From Dermatophilaceae bacterium (lineage in GTDB: Bacteria; Actinomycetota; Actinomycetes; Actinomycetales; Dermatophilaceae), in assembly GCA_014377705.1 (NCBI GenBank), contig JACMPC010000003.1:1-64000 (forward strand): 64,000 nt of DNA. Direction: 5' to 3'. Below are positions 43,291 to 51,956 of the stretch, in pieces (positions within the stretch are counted from its first letter, which is position 1; the number at the start of each line of letters is the position of its first letter). Both the position numbers and the translations under genes were made by a program. The notes beneath the pieces are model-generated. The model did no database searches and had not been told where the DNA came from. It saw nothing but the letters and a program-made list of their open reading frames with translations.

Positions 43291-44222
43291 GGGTTGCGAA
43301 GGCTGGTCAGCCAGGCCCGGGCCTGGGTGAAGTCTGGGTCGCCGGTGCCACGCAGCACCTGAGCCTCGGCGCCGTCGGCCCGCGGATAGGAACCCAGGAA
43401 GCGAACGCGGGCGCAGACTCGTTGCAGGCCCATCAGCGTCTCACCGACCCGCTCGTCGTGGATGTGGCCCTCGCAGTCGATCGAGAAGCAGTAGTCCCCC
43501 AGTCGGGCTCCGTCGGGGCGGGACTCGATCCGGGTCAGGTTGATGCCACGCACGGCGAACTGCTCGAGCAGCGCGAGCAGGCCACCGGGGTGGTCCTCAT
43601 TCTGGAACAGCACGACGGAGGTCTTGTCGGCGCCGGTCGGCGCGGGCAGCTGACCGGGACGGGCCACCAGCACAAACCGGGTCACCGCCCCGCTGTTGTC
43701 CCCAATGTCCTCCTGCAGGACTGTGAGGCCGTGGTTGGCGGCTGCCACAGGTGCGCAGACCGCCCCCTGGTATGGCGCACTCTCACCTGCCAGCCCCGCC
43801 AGCCCCGCCGCTGCAGCCGCAGTGGAAGCCCCCGGCAGGTACTGCACCTCGGGCAGATGGGCCCCCATCCAGGAGCGTACCTGGGCCCACGCGTGCGGGT
43901 GGGTGGACACGGTGCGGATGTCGGCGAGTGCGATACCGGCGGGCGCGGCCAGGACGAAGGTGATCGGGACGACCTGTTCGGCGACCACGACGAGCGGGTC
44001 CCCGCTGGCCAGCGCGTCAAGGGTGGCGCTGACCCCACCCTCCACGGAGTTCTCGATCGGCACCATCGCGGCGTCGAGGTCGCCCGCGCGCAGAGCCGCG
44101 AGCGCGGCGTCGACGGAGACGAAGGGGATGCGTTCACCGTCGTCGGCGAGCTGGGTGCATTGACGCAGCGCCATCTCGGTGAAGGTGCCCGTGGGGCCCA
44201 GGTATCCGTACTGCGTGCTCAC
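43281..44222 (-). CDS. pheA: Prephenate dehydratase
   Basis: The 313-residue enzyme has the catalytic domain start YGYLGPTGTFTEMAL, VPIENSVEGGVSATLD and the TRF motif in AVTRFVLV. An ACT domain follows with GGLLALLEQFAVRGINLTRIESRP, where phenylalanine binds and inhibits. It converts prephenate to phenylpyruvate for phenylalanine synthesis. GTG overlaps the DUF4446 gene stop (GTGA), so the two are co-translated. Internal AGLAGLAGE comes from short repeats. Confidence 0.95.
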   Translation of the reverse strand: MSTQYGYLGPTGTFTEMALRQCTQLADDGERIPFVSVDAALAALRAGDLDAAMVPIENSVEGGVSATLDALASGDPLVVVAEQVVPITFVLAAPAGIALADIRTVSTHPHAWAQVRSWMGAHLPEVQYLPGASTAAAAAGLAGLAGESAPYQGAVCAPVAAANHGLTVLQEDIGDNSGAVTRFVLVARPGQLPAPTGADKTSVVLFQNEDHPGGLLALLEQFAVRGINLTRIESRPDGARLGDYCFSIDCEGHIHDERVGETLMGLQRVCARVRFLGSYPRADGAEAQVLRGTGDPDFTQARAWLTSLRNPLT

Positions 44223-44710
44223 AACAGGACCTTTCCGGCGCAGGCAGCGGCGAGCGCCTGCCGTTCTTCGTGTGTCAAGGTGGTGTGGCAGAGGCCCTCG
44301 ATGACCCCTTTGGCGTAGGTACGGGACTCACCCAGAGCATGGACCGAGCTGATCACCAGGCCATCTCCGTGATCGTCCAGGATCGCAGCGGAGAAGGAGA
44401 GCTGGCCGCTGAGGTCGCCGAACGCGTCGTACCGGACGAGGGCGACGTGGCGCAGGGTCTGCTCGACGTCGAGAGCCGTCAGGGAGAGCTGCACCCCAAC
44501 CTCTCGCACGTCGTCCTGCAGTCTGGTGATCTTGCTGGTCTGGTGCGAGACGACAGCGACAAGGTCCCGTTCGCGAGCATCCCACAGGTCGCGATACCGG
44601 GCGTGAACTGCCGAAATGCGCTGGTGGGCGCGGACGGCGACCACGAGCGCGATGACCGCAAGCCCCAGCGCGACGACTGGCATCGAAGCGAGGATGGGTC
44701 CCAGGTTCAC
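44219..44710 (-). CDS. DUF4446 membrane protein
   Basis: The 163-residue protein has an N-terminal membrane helix (VVALGLAVIALVVAV), a coiled-coil-like region, and the DUF4446 core VRYDAFGDLSGQLSFSAAILDDHGDGLVISSVH with ESRTYAKGV. Function is unknown. TACCCT (44722-44717) lies exactly 6 nt ahead of GTG 44710, so it probably heads a leaderless DUF4446-pheA operon. The same pairing is frequent in related genomes, by recollection of family context. Confidence 0.88.
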   Translation of the reverse strand: MNLGPILASMPVVALGLAVIALVVAVRAHQRISAVHARYRDLWDARERDLVAVVSHQTSKITRLQDDVREVGVQLSLTALDVEQTLRHVALVRYDAFGDLSGQLSFSAAILDDHGDGLVISSVHALGESRTYAKGVIEGLCHTTLTHEERQALAAACAGKVLL

Positions 44711-44870
44711 AGCAACAGGGTATTGCCGTTGATGGCCTCGGCGCGCATTGGCCCGAACATGGCTCGGCTACCCCCTGCGGGAGCGTGCGCCCGGACGGAA
44801 CCTGACCCGTCCTTCACACGGATAAGCGCTCGCCGCCAGCACCTCGCAGGCTCGCTAGGCTGTGCTGGAA

Positions 44871-45005
44871 ATGAGCCATGTCGTTGCCCCCGCCGCGCCG
44901 ATCCTGATCCCGCCGATCGGGCTGTCAGCTCGCGAGCGTGACAATCCTGCAGGTGGGCGACGTGTCCATCCGGTGCTGAACCGCGCCGTAGCCTTGAACT
45001 CGTGA
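44871..45005 (+). CDS. Putative 44-residue ORF coupled to the downstream membrane protein
   Basis: ATG 44871 opens a frame (MSHVVAPAAPILIPPIGLS...) that ends in TGA overlapping the GTG start of the next gene (GTGA at 45002-45005). A TAGGCT at 44856-44861 could be its promoter. It has no ribosome site and no recognised domain, and codon bias cannot settle it in so few codons. The alternative is that the downstream gene has its own leaderless promoter, TAGCCT at 44989-44994. Confidence 0.35.
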   Translation: MSHVVAPAAPILIPPIGLSARERDNPAGGRRVHPVLNRAVALNS

Positions 45006-47218
45006 CCCGACGCCAGCTGCTCGCCGCCGCCCTGGCCGCCGGGGTGCTGGCTGCCGTGGTGATCGGCTCCCTGTCCATGGCGTCATCAAAGGGCGCGTCG
45101 AGCACAGCCACGGACAAGCAGGCCACCTGGCCCATCGTGGTCATCGGCGCCGGGGGGCTGTCCTGGAGTGACATCTCGCCGCGCACGACACCCACCCTGT
45201 GGTCGTTGCTGCGCAACGGCGCGACCGCCGCATTGACGGTCCACTCGGTGCACGCCAACACCTGTCCGGTGGACGGCTGGCTGACCCTCTCCGCCGGGGA
45301 GCAAGCCGGGGACGCTTCCGGTTCAGCCGCTGAAGGCGGGCTGGGCCAGGATGCAAACAGGCCCCCGTGCAGGGCATTCCCGCCCCTGGAGACGGCGGGC
45401 AAGGTCCCTCGATGGAGCGAGTACCGGGCGGCGGCAGGTGCCACCAGGTTCGATGCCTCGCTCGGTCTGCTCGGCGATCAGATCGCCAGCCGTGGCCTCT
45501 GCCTTCAGGCTATCGGTCCCGGTGCTGCCCTGGGCGCCGCCCGATCCAGCGGGATGGTGGTCCGCTACCAGCAGTACGACGACTCGACTCTGCCCACGGC
45601 CCTGTCCAGCTGCCCCGCGACCCTGGTCGACGTCGGTGCTGTCCGCGATCCGGCCGACGCGAACCCCCAGGACGAGGCACGTCCCAACGCCACCCGAGCC
45701 CGGCAGGTCGGGGCGGTCGACGCCCGCGTCACCGCGGTGCTCAAGGCCGCGCCCGCCGGCACCGACGTCGCGTTGCTCAGCCTCGCGGATGCCGGAGTCA
45801 CCGAACGCCTGCGAATGATCGCGGTCACCGGGCCTCACTTCGGAGCAGGGACCCTGGAGTCGAGCTCGACCCGGCAGCCAGGGCTGGTGCAGCTCACCGA
45901 CCTGACCCCGACCATCCTGGCGCATCTGGGCATCTCGCGGCCGCCGGCCCTGGGTGGCACCCCGCTGCGGTTCACACCCGCCCGCGACAGCTCCGACCGG
46001 TCAGCCGACGAGCGTCTGCAGGCCCTGCTCGACCTTGACCAGGCCTCGCACGAGGTCCACGGCCTGGTCGAGCCATTCTTCTACGGATTCGTCCTGCTCC
46101 AGCTGGCGTTCTTCCTGGCCGTGGGCCTGCTCTGGAGGCGTGGCTGGGGCCTTCCCGCCCAGCGCTGCCGGCTGTTGCGGATCACCCGCCGGATGGCCGT
46201 CATCGCGGCGGCCGTCCCGGTGTCGACGTTTCTGGCCAACCTCCTGCCGTGGTGGCGCTTCTCTGCCCCCCTGGTGAGCATCGTGGCCTCCGTAACGCTC
46301 TTCACCACGGCAATTTCGGCGCTGGCTCTCCTGGGGCCCTGGAGCCGGCGGCTGTTCGGGCCGCTGGGCATGATCTGCGCCACGACCATGACCGTCCTGG
46401 CCCTCGACGTGATGTCCGGGTCGCGACTTCAGCTCTCCTCCCTGATGGGCCTGCAACCGGTCATCGGCGGCAGGTTCTACGGGATGGGCAACGTGACCTT
46501 CGCGTTGTTCGGCACGGCAACGCTGATGCTCTGCACCGCCGTGGGCAATCACCTGGTGACCGTCGGGCAACCCCGCCACGCGGCCGTGGCGGTGGGTGCG
46601 ATCGGGCTGGGTGCCGTCATCATCGACGCCTCGCCATCGTGGGGCAGCGACCTGGGCGGCCCCACGGGGCTGCTGCCGGCCGTGATCTTCCTGGTCCTGG
46701 CGATTCTGCAGATCGCGCTGACCTGGCGCCGGCTGCTGGCCATCGGGGCCGCGATCGGCGGGTTCCTCTTCGTTCTGGGGCTGCTGGACTGGCTGCGTCC
46801 GGCTGAGTCCCGCTCACATCTGGGCAAGTTCGTCCAGACCACCCTGGCCGGTGGCGCCTGGGACATCGTCGTGCGCAAGCTCGAGCAGAACATCACCCTG
46901 TTCTTCAACAACCCCCTCTCGCTGCTCATCCCGGTCGCGCTCGTGCTGTTCGCCTACATCCTGACCCGGCCCGATTCGGCAGCCGCTGCGCCGATGCGCC
47001 GGTCCTTCACGTCCATCCCCCTGCTGCGACCGGGGCTGATCGCCGTCCTGGTCATGTGGGTGATCGGCTTCGCCCTCAACGACTCCGGGGCCGCGATCCC
47101 CGCGGTGGGGGCAACCCTGGCCCTTCCCCTGGTGATCGCGACCGCGGTCAGGACGCTGGCGGAGGCGAGGGTGGCTGCGAGACCCGCGACCACCCGCGCC
47201 TCGCGACTGCGGCGATAG
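45002..47218 (+). CDS. Conserved actinobacterial membrane protein with phosphatase-like ectodomain
   Basis: The 738-residue protein has an N-terminal signal anchor (LLAAALAAGVLAAVVIGSL). An exported domain of about 300 residues follows, beginning IVVIGAGGLSWSDISPRTTPTLWSLLRNGA, which recalls the metal-site start of alkaline-phosphatase/sulfatase-like proteins. The second half has about ten membrane helices with a conserved LQLSSLMGLQPVIGGRFYGMGN. No characterised homologue is recognised. It ends in a 71-bp antisense overlap with a membrane mannosyltransferase-like gene, and a second glycosyltransferase is nearby, so a role in envelope glycan or lipid handling is possible. This role is inference. 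Confidence 0.85.
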   Translation: MTRRQLLAAALAAGVLAAVVIGSLSMASSKGASSTATDKQATWPIVVIGAGGLSWSDISPRTTPTLWSLLRNGATAALTVHSVHANTCPVDGWLTLSAGEQAGDASGSAAEGGLGQDANRPPCRAFPPLETAGKVPRWSEYRAAAGATRFDASLGLLGDQIASRGLCLQAIGPGAALGAARSSGMVVRYQQYDDSTLPTALSSCPATLVDVGAVRDPADANPQDEARPNATRARQVGAVDARVTAVLKAAPAGTDVALLSLADAGVTERLRMIAVTGPHFGAGTLESSSTRQPGLVQLTDLTPTILAHLGISRPPALGGTPLRFTPARDSSDRSADERLQALLDLDQASHEVHGLVEPFFYGFVLLQLAFFLAVGLLWRRGWGLPAQRCRLLRITRRMAVIAAAVPVSTFLANLLPWWRFSAPLVSIVASVTLFTTAISALALLGPWSRRLFGPLGMICATTMTVLALDVMSGSRLQLSSLMGLQPVIGGRFYGMGNVTFALFGTATLMLCTAVGNHLVTVGQPRHAAVAVGAIGLGAVIIDASPSWGSDLGGPTGLLPAVIFLVLAILQIALTWRRLLAIGAAIGGFLFVLGLLDWLRPAESRSHLGKFVQTTLAGGAWDIVVRKLEQNITLFFNNPLSLLIPVALVLFAYILTRPDSAAAAPMRRSFTSIPLLRPGLIAVLVMWVIGFALNDSGAAIPAVGATLALPLVIATAVRTLAEARVAARPATTRASRLRR

Positions 47219-48650
47219 CCAGCCACACCAGCCACGCGGACAGCGGGCCCGCGATCTTGCGGAACCCCAGGGTGAGCGACTCGACCTCAGAGCTCATCGC
47301 AACCACCCGCCCAGGGACATAGGCCATGGCCATCACCGACAGACGAGCCAGCAGGATCCCGTCCAGGGCGGTGCCCAGCATCAGCGGCAGCGTGGCCCAG
47401 GTGAGGCTGTCGTACCAGGGCAGGGCATAGGGAGCGCCCAGGGCGTATGCCGCGGCCAGCACGAACGTCGCGGTCAGCGCGGAGTGCGCCAGCTCGGCCG
47501 CCGAGCCCGGTCGGGCCGGCGGGGTCTGCTCCGTGGTTGGGTGCGAACGGACCAGATGCAACAACACCCAGGCCAGAACGACGATCACGACGACCGAGGC
47601 CACGGACACCACCGTCCGGGCCGTGTCCAGCGGCATCACCGCCGACAGCAGGTTGACCACGGGGCGCCAGGCCGTGGCCAGGGAGATGCCCTTGCCTGCC
47701 TTCTGCAGCTGCTCGAAGACGTGCGGTCCCGCCCACAGGTGCAGCGCGGCGAATACCGACAGGGACGACACGGCAAGGGCGGTCAGCCTGCCCACCAGGA
47801 TGGTGCGGGACAGGGAACGCCAGGACCACAGGATCGCCAGCCCGGCGATGCCGTAGGTGATCTTGGTGCTGACCGTCGCCCCGAGCACCAGGCCCGCGAC
47901 CCAGGGCCGGCGGGCGGCAAGCAGGACTGCGGCCAGAGCCAACGCCGTCGCGATCAGGTCAACGTGCGCCCCGAGGACCACCACACCGAACACGACGGGG
48001 TTAGCCGTCCACAACAGGTCGACCCGACCCCGGGCGGTGTCATCGGCAGCCGCCCTGCGCAGCAGAAGCCGCACCGTCAGCCAGGCGGCCACGATCAGCA
48101 CCTGCCAGACCCATACGGTCTGACGAAGGTTGTCCTGGCCGATCAGGGAGCTCCACGTCTGCAGCCCCGTCCCGAACGGACCGTAGACGCTGGGCGTCAT
48201 CGTCCACGGGGGCTCGACGGCGCTGGTGACCGGGTCCAGCCCACCCGCCCAGGTGACCGGCGCCACGAGGTACGGATCGCCCCCCTGCGCGGCGATCCGG
48301 CCGTACGCTGCGTAGTTCGTGTGGTCGGCCGAGCCGATCGGCGCGGTCAGCAGCGCCAGAGCGCCCAACCCCACCGGCCAGAGCCTCTGAAGAGCATGAG
48401 CCCCGGGCCAGGATGGGGGCTCGCGGCTGCCCACCCCTAGCCACAGACCCAAGCCCACCGCCAGTGCCCCCAGCAGGTATGCCGCCCACAGGGCCGCCGT
48501 CACCGCGGCCGACGACATCGACAGGGGCAGATCCCCCGGAGCCCACCCCCGTGGCCCAAGACCGGGCTTCGCCGCCGAAGGCCTGGCCGCCGCCACCACC
48601 AGCAGCAACGCGAAAGCGACGACGAGCGCCGCGACGCGCACCCCTCCCAC
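47148..48650 (-). CDS. Polyprenol-phosphate-mannose-dependent mannosyltransferase-like membrane protein
   Basis: The 500-residue protein has about twelve helices and resembles actinobacterial GT-C/GT87 mannosyltransferases: SADHTNYAAYGRIAAQGGDPY, the PWTMTPSVYGPF loop and KITYGIAGLAIL. These extend lipoarabinomannan or similar glycans on the outer face of the membrane. The start is uncertain. GTG 48650 begins just before the first helix; the frame runs open to 49067 but overlaps the GT2 gene and is low in complexity, with a 15-bp duplication (CGGCCCACCACAACT) at about 48680-48712. Its 3' end overlaps the convergent gene by 71 bp. Confidence 0.8.
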   Translation of the reverse strand: MGGVRVAALVVAFALLLVVAAARPSAAKPGLGPRGWAPGDLPLSMSSAAVTAALWAAYLLGALAVGLGLWLGVGSREPPSWPGAHALQRLWPVGLGALALLTAPIGSADHTNYAAYGRIAAQGGDPYLVAPVTWAGGLDPVTSAVEPPWTMTPSVYGPFGTGLQTWSSLIGQDNLRQTVWVWQVLIVAAWLTVRLLLRRAAADDTARGRVDLLWTANPVVFGVVVLGAHVDLIATALALAAVLLAARRPWVAGLVLGATVSTKITYGIAGLAILWSWRSLSRTILVGRLTALAVSSLSVFAALHLWAGPHVFEQLQKAGKGISLATAWRPVVNLLSAVMPLDTARTVVSVASVVVIVVLAWVLLHLVRSHPTTEQTPPARPGSAAELAHSALTATFVLAAAYALGAPYALPWYDSLTWATLPLMLGTALDGILLARLSVMAMAYVPGRVVAMSSEVESLTLGFRKIAGPLSAWLVWLAIAAVARRGWSRVSQPPSPPPAS

Positions 48651-48789
48651 GCACCTGGCAGACCCGGCCCTACCAGAACCCGGCCCACCACAACTCGGCC
48701 CACCACAACTCCTGGCGATATCCCCGGGCCCTCCTTCTGGCAGCCCCCCTGGTCCTGAGGCGTCCCCGGGCGTGTCAGAAGACAGGGCG

Positions 48790-49611
48790 CTAATTGCGGC
48801 CTCTGATTCTGACAAGTCGGCGGAGTCCGCGGAGCGGAGCGCGGAGTCCGCGAGCCATGGGGCGGAGACGGCGGACGGCGAGTGCCAGCCAGACATCGCG
48901 ATACTGTCTGGCGCGATGGAACTGCCCTCTCCAGTCGGAGCCAGAGACACGGTGCTGGAGGTCGCAGGGGACCTCCAGCACTCGCAGACCGGCGCCGAGA
49001 ACATCGATGGTGAGCCCGACCTCGACCCCCCAGCCGCGCGCCAGTGGCAGGGCGGCCTCGAACGCACCCCGCGACAGGCACCGCATGCCCGACAGGGGCT
49101 GGGCCGGTGTCAGGCCGGTGAGTCGCTCGATACCCTTGCGCGCCAGTCGGACCACAAACCCATGGCCGCCGCCGGAGGTCGCCTGGGGCGGAAGAACCGC
49201 GATGGTCATGTCCGCCCGGCCTGAGGCGACCGGCCCGGTCAGGACGGCCAGGTTGAGCGCGCTGGCCCCCAGATCGGCGTCGACGAACAACAGGTCACGA
49301 GGGCGTCCGGAGACCGCCGGCTCGCGCAGGTCCAGGTCGGCGACCGCCTGCGCGCCGGTGGCCATGGCGGCGGCCTTGCCCCGGTTGCGTGGATGCACGA
49401 CCACGATCGCCCCTGCCCCACCTGCCAGAGCAGCTGTGCCATCTGAGCTGCCGTCATCGACCACGACCACCAGATCGACCCCGTCGATCCCGCGCACCGC
49501 GGAGATCGTCGACACGATCCGTGCCGCCTCGTCCTTGGCCGCGATGACCGCGGTGACCGCCGTGACCGGGGTGCGCGGGGTGAGCGGGGTGCGCGTCGTC
49601 GTGGGCGCCAT
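48790..49611 (-). CDS. Family 2 glycosyltransferase
   Basis: The 273-residue GT-A protein has VTAVIAAKDEAARI, the VVVVDDGSSDGT motif, NRGKAAAMATG and FVDADLG, which serves as the DxD metal site. It resembles the glucosyl-3-phosphoglycerate synthase and dolichol-phosphate-mannose synthase groups but lacks a membrane tail. The product probably feeds the membrane mannosyltransferase directly downstream. An 11-bp gap separates it from the DUF5926 gene. The sugar donor is not known. Confidence 0.87.
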   Translation of the reverse strand: MAPTTTRTPLTPRTPVTAVTAVIAAKDEAARIVSTISAVRGIDGVDLVVVVDDGSSDGTAALAGGAGAIVVVHPRNRGKAAAMATGAQAVADLDLREPAVSGRPRDLLFVDADLGASALNLAVLTGPVASGRADMTIAVLPPQATSGGGHGFVVRLARKGIERLTGLTPAQPLSGMRCLSRGAFEAALPLARGWGVEVGLTIDVLGAGLRVLEVPCDLQHRVSGSDWRGQFHRARQYRDVWLALAVRRLRPMARGLRAPLRGLRRLVRIRGRN

Positions 49612-49622
49612 GGGGTCCGGCC

Positions 49623-50531
49623 TCAGCGCAGGGTGACCTGGCGACTCAGCAGGCCCGAGCGAGCCCGCCGTTCCTCGCCGCTCAGGGCGCCGGCGTGACC
49701 GAGTGCCTCATCGAGGCGGACCACCATCTCCGCCACGGCCTCCTCGTAGTCGGCGCCTTCCAGTCCCGGGTCAAGGTCCCAGACTGGCACCAGCAGACCG
49801 CACGCCCGGAAGGCTCCCAGCAGCCGGGTGCCCACACCCAGGGAGGTGGCCGACCCAGCGAGCAGCCGGGCGAGCGCGTCGGTTGCTGCGTCCTCGTCGT
49901 GCGGCAGCACCCAACGAAGGTAGGCGCGTTCACCGACCCGGCACCAGTATGCCGCTGGAGCGGACCCCAGCTTGGTCGTCGGGATCGCCGCGGCGTTGGC
50001 CTGCTCCAGCGACTGCTGGCCGGCCTCGTCGAGCTCGCCGGTGTCCGGCACCCAGAAGTCGAACCCCTCGTGAACAGTGACCTCGAAGGGCGCAGCCCGG
50101 TCCAGGACATCCTGCAGCCGGGGGGTGGCCGCGGTGGCCAATGGCGTGGACGGCAGCGGCGTGCCCGCCTGAGCGGCCGCGGTGGCCAGCAGGACCTGGG
50201 CAACATCGCGACTGGCATCACCGGTGGTCGACCCGGACTGGAGGGCGACCATCACCGCGCCATCGGTGCGTCGCAGACCGGACCAGGTGTACGGCAACAC
50301 CGTTGCCACCGTGGCGATCTGGGGGCTCTCTGCGGCAACGGCGCCATCGGCGAAAGTCACGGTCGCGGTCGCCGCGGGCACGACCTCGCGGATCGCGACC
50401 CAGTCGGCCTCGCCGGTGAGCCCCTCAAATGGTCTGGCCACAAACGGGGCCGGTGCCACCGGGAGATCCCTGCCGCGGGTCTCGTGAACGTTGTCACTGC
50501 CGGTCCTGCGCCGCCTGGATGCTTTGCCCAT
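49623..50531 (-). CDS. DUF5926 family protein
   Basis: The 302-residue protein starts MGKASRRRR and has FVARPFEGLTGEADWVAIREVVPAATATV, matching the DUF5926 family found only in actinobacteria. It is soluble and has no recognised catalytic motif. Function is unknown. TAGGGT lies 8 nt ahead of ATG 50531, close to the leaderless spacing seen elsewhere in this window. A longer frame to 50657 lacks coding character. It heads a run with two glycosyltransferases. Confidence 0.82.
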   Translation of the reverse strand: MGKASRRRRTGSDNVHETRGRDLPVAPAPFVARPFEGLTGEADWVAIREVVPAATATVTFADGAVAAESPQIATVATVLPYTWSGLRRTDGAVMVALQSGSTTGDASRDVAQVLLATAAAQAGTPLPSTPLATAATPRLQDVLDRAAPFEVTVHEGFDFWVPDTGELDEAGQQSLEQANAAAIPTTKLGSAPAAYWCRVGERAYLRWVLPHDEDAATDALARLLAGSATSLGVGTRLLGAFRACGLLVPVWDLDPGLEGADYEEAVAEMVVRLDEALGHAGALSGEERRARSGLLSRQVTLR

Positions 50532-50578
50532 GGTCGCCAACCCTAGTGCGCCATCGGGCGGACGAGCCGCAGCGGGGA

Positions 50579-50986
50579 TCACTGGCTCCGGCGACGAGAC
50601 GGACCACCGAGCGAGACCCAGACCGTTCGGCCCGCGCGATCCTCGTGAACACCCCACTCATGGGCGTAGCCGCGCACGATCCGCAGCCCCCGGCCCTGTA
50701 CAGCCAGCAGCGAGCGCGGCGCCGGGCGTGGAACGGTCGGTCCCCCGCCATCGGTCACCTCGACCTCGACAACGCCGGCCCGGACCGTCCATCCCAACCG
50801 GATCGTGCCATCCGCAAGGGGCTTGGCATGGCGAACCGAGTTGGACACCAGCTCGGAGATCACCACCTCAGCCTCGTCGACAACGGTCGCGTCCACATCA
50901 AGTTCACGGAGCGAGGAGACCAGGGCGCGACGTGCTTCACGCCCGGAGCTCTGCTTCCATGCCACGCGCAGAGTCTGCCCTGCCAT
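50579..50986 (-). CDS. ATP-binding anti-sigma-type regulator (HATPase_c_2)
   Basis: The 135-residue protein has a GHKL ATPase domain with the N box ELVSNSVRHA, the G1 box EVTDGGG and the G2-like GRGLRIVRGY. Single-domain proteins of this SpoIIAB/RsbW-like type act as anti-sigma kinases or switch proteins in actinobacteria. No partner sigma factor or anti-anti-sigma gene is next to it. ATG 50986 follows a GGGGAGAG site by 3-4 nt; the longer frame to 51121 overlaps the GDPD gene. Confidence 0.88.
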   Translation of the reverse strand: MAGQTLRVAWKQSSGREARRALVSSLRELDVDATVVDEAEVVISELVSNSVRHAKPLADGTIRLGWTVRAGVVEVEVTDGGGPTVPRPAPRSLLAVQGRGLRIVRGYAHEWGVHEDRAGRTVWVSLGGPSRRRSQ

Positions 50987-51042
50987 GCTCTCTCCCCGCT
51001 CTCCCCGCTCAACACGCTCGTCGCGCCCGGCCTCTCCTGACG

Positions 51043-51870
51043 TTAGTCCCTGCCGCTGAGATAGTCGCGGACAAAAGCCGGCCGGTTCGAGATGATCCCG
51101 TCCACGCCGAGCTCCAGGCACCTGTCAATGTCGTGCTCGTCGTCAACAGTCCACACATAGACCTGGTGGCCGCGGTCGTGCTGTCTGCGCACCGTCTTGG
51201 GCCAGCGCCGGATGATCGCCTTGTCCAGCCCCGCGATCCGCGCCCCCTTGGGCAGGCCCCCGTCACGGAAACGAAGCGGCACGGAATCCTTGATGAGGAA
51301 GACCAGCGGCACCTCCGGGCAGAGCTGTCGCATCCGGGCGATCGCCACCTGTGACATGGACATCACGCACACGTGGGGTCGCCCGGCCACGTAGGCACGA
51401 TCCAGCCCGAACTCGGCAAGCACCTTCGCGAGCTCCCGCTCGACCTGACCGGCATACCGGGTCGGGTGCTTGGTCTCGATGGCGAGACCGACCTCCCGGC
51501 CACAGCTCAGAACGGTGTCGATCAGGTGGCGCAGCGTGAGAAGCATGTCCCGCTCGCGGTCCACGTCGGGCATCTCGGCGTCAGAGCGATGGGCTTGTTT
51601 CCAGGAACCGAAGTCCAGGCCCTGAAGCGTGGCCAGCTCCAGCGTGGAGACCGGCCCCCTGCCGTTCGAGGTCCGGTCCACCCGGCGGTCGTGGACGCAG
51701 ACCAGGTAGGAGTCGGCAGTGAGTCGTACGTCACACTCAAGGGCATCAGCACCCTCGGCGATCGCGCACACGTAGGCCTTCAGCGTCTGCTCGGGCAAGT
51801 GCTCGCTGGACCCCCGGTGCGCAATGATCCGTGGAGTCCTGGTGGCCGTGAGCCGAACAGCTTCCTGCAC
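51043..51870 (-). CDS. Glycerophosphodiester phosphodiesterase
   Basis: The 275-residue TIM-barrel enzyme has IIAHRGSSEHLPEQTLKAY, with catalytic His and the HRG motif. It also has ALECDVRLTADSYLVCVHD with metal-binding Glu and Asp and the second His. The C-terminal VYVWTVDDEHDIDRCLELGVDGIISNRP is typical. It hydrolyses glycerophosphodiesters to glycerol-3-phosphate. No signal peptide is seen, so it acts in the cytoplasm. CAGGAT (51882-51877) lies exactly 6 nt ahead of GTG 51870. It diverges from the hydratase-family gene with an 86-bp gap that has the same hexamer on the other strand. Confidence 0.93.
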   Translation of the reverse strand: MQEAVRLTATRTPRIIAHRGSSEHLPEQTLKAYVCAIAEGADALECDVRLTADSYLVCVHDRRVDRTSNGRGPVSTLELATLQGLDFGSWKQAHRSDAEMPDVDRERDMLLTLRHLIDTVLSCGREVGLAIETKHPTRYAGQVERELAKVLAEFGLDRAYVAGRPHVCVMSMSQVAIARMRQLCPEVPLVFLIKDSVPLRFRDGGLPKGARIAGLDKAIIRRWPKTVRRQHDRGHQVYVWTVDDEHDIDRCLELGVDGIISNRPAFVRDYLSGRD

Positions 51871-51956
51871 AAATCCATCCTGTCACCCACAGCCCGGATC
51901 GGCCGGGCCGGGATGCGGCGGCACGACAGCCCACCGGTATCTGACAGGATCGCGCG

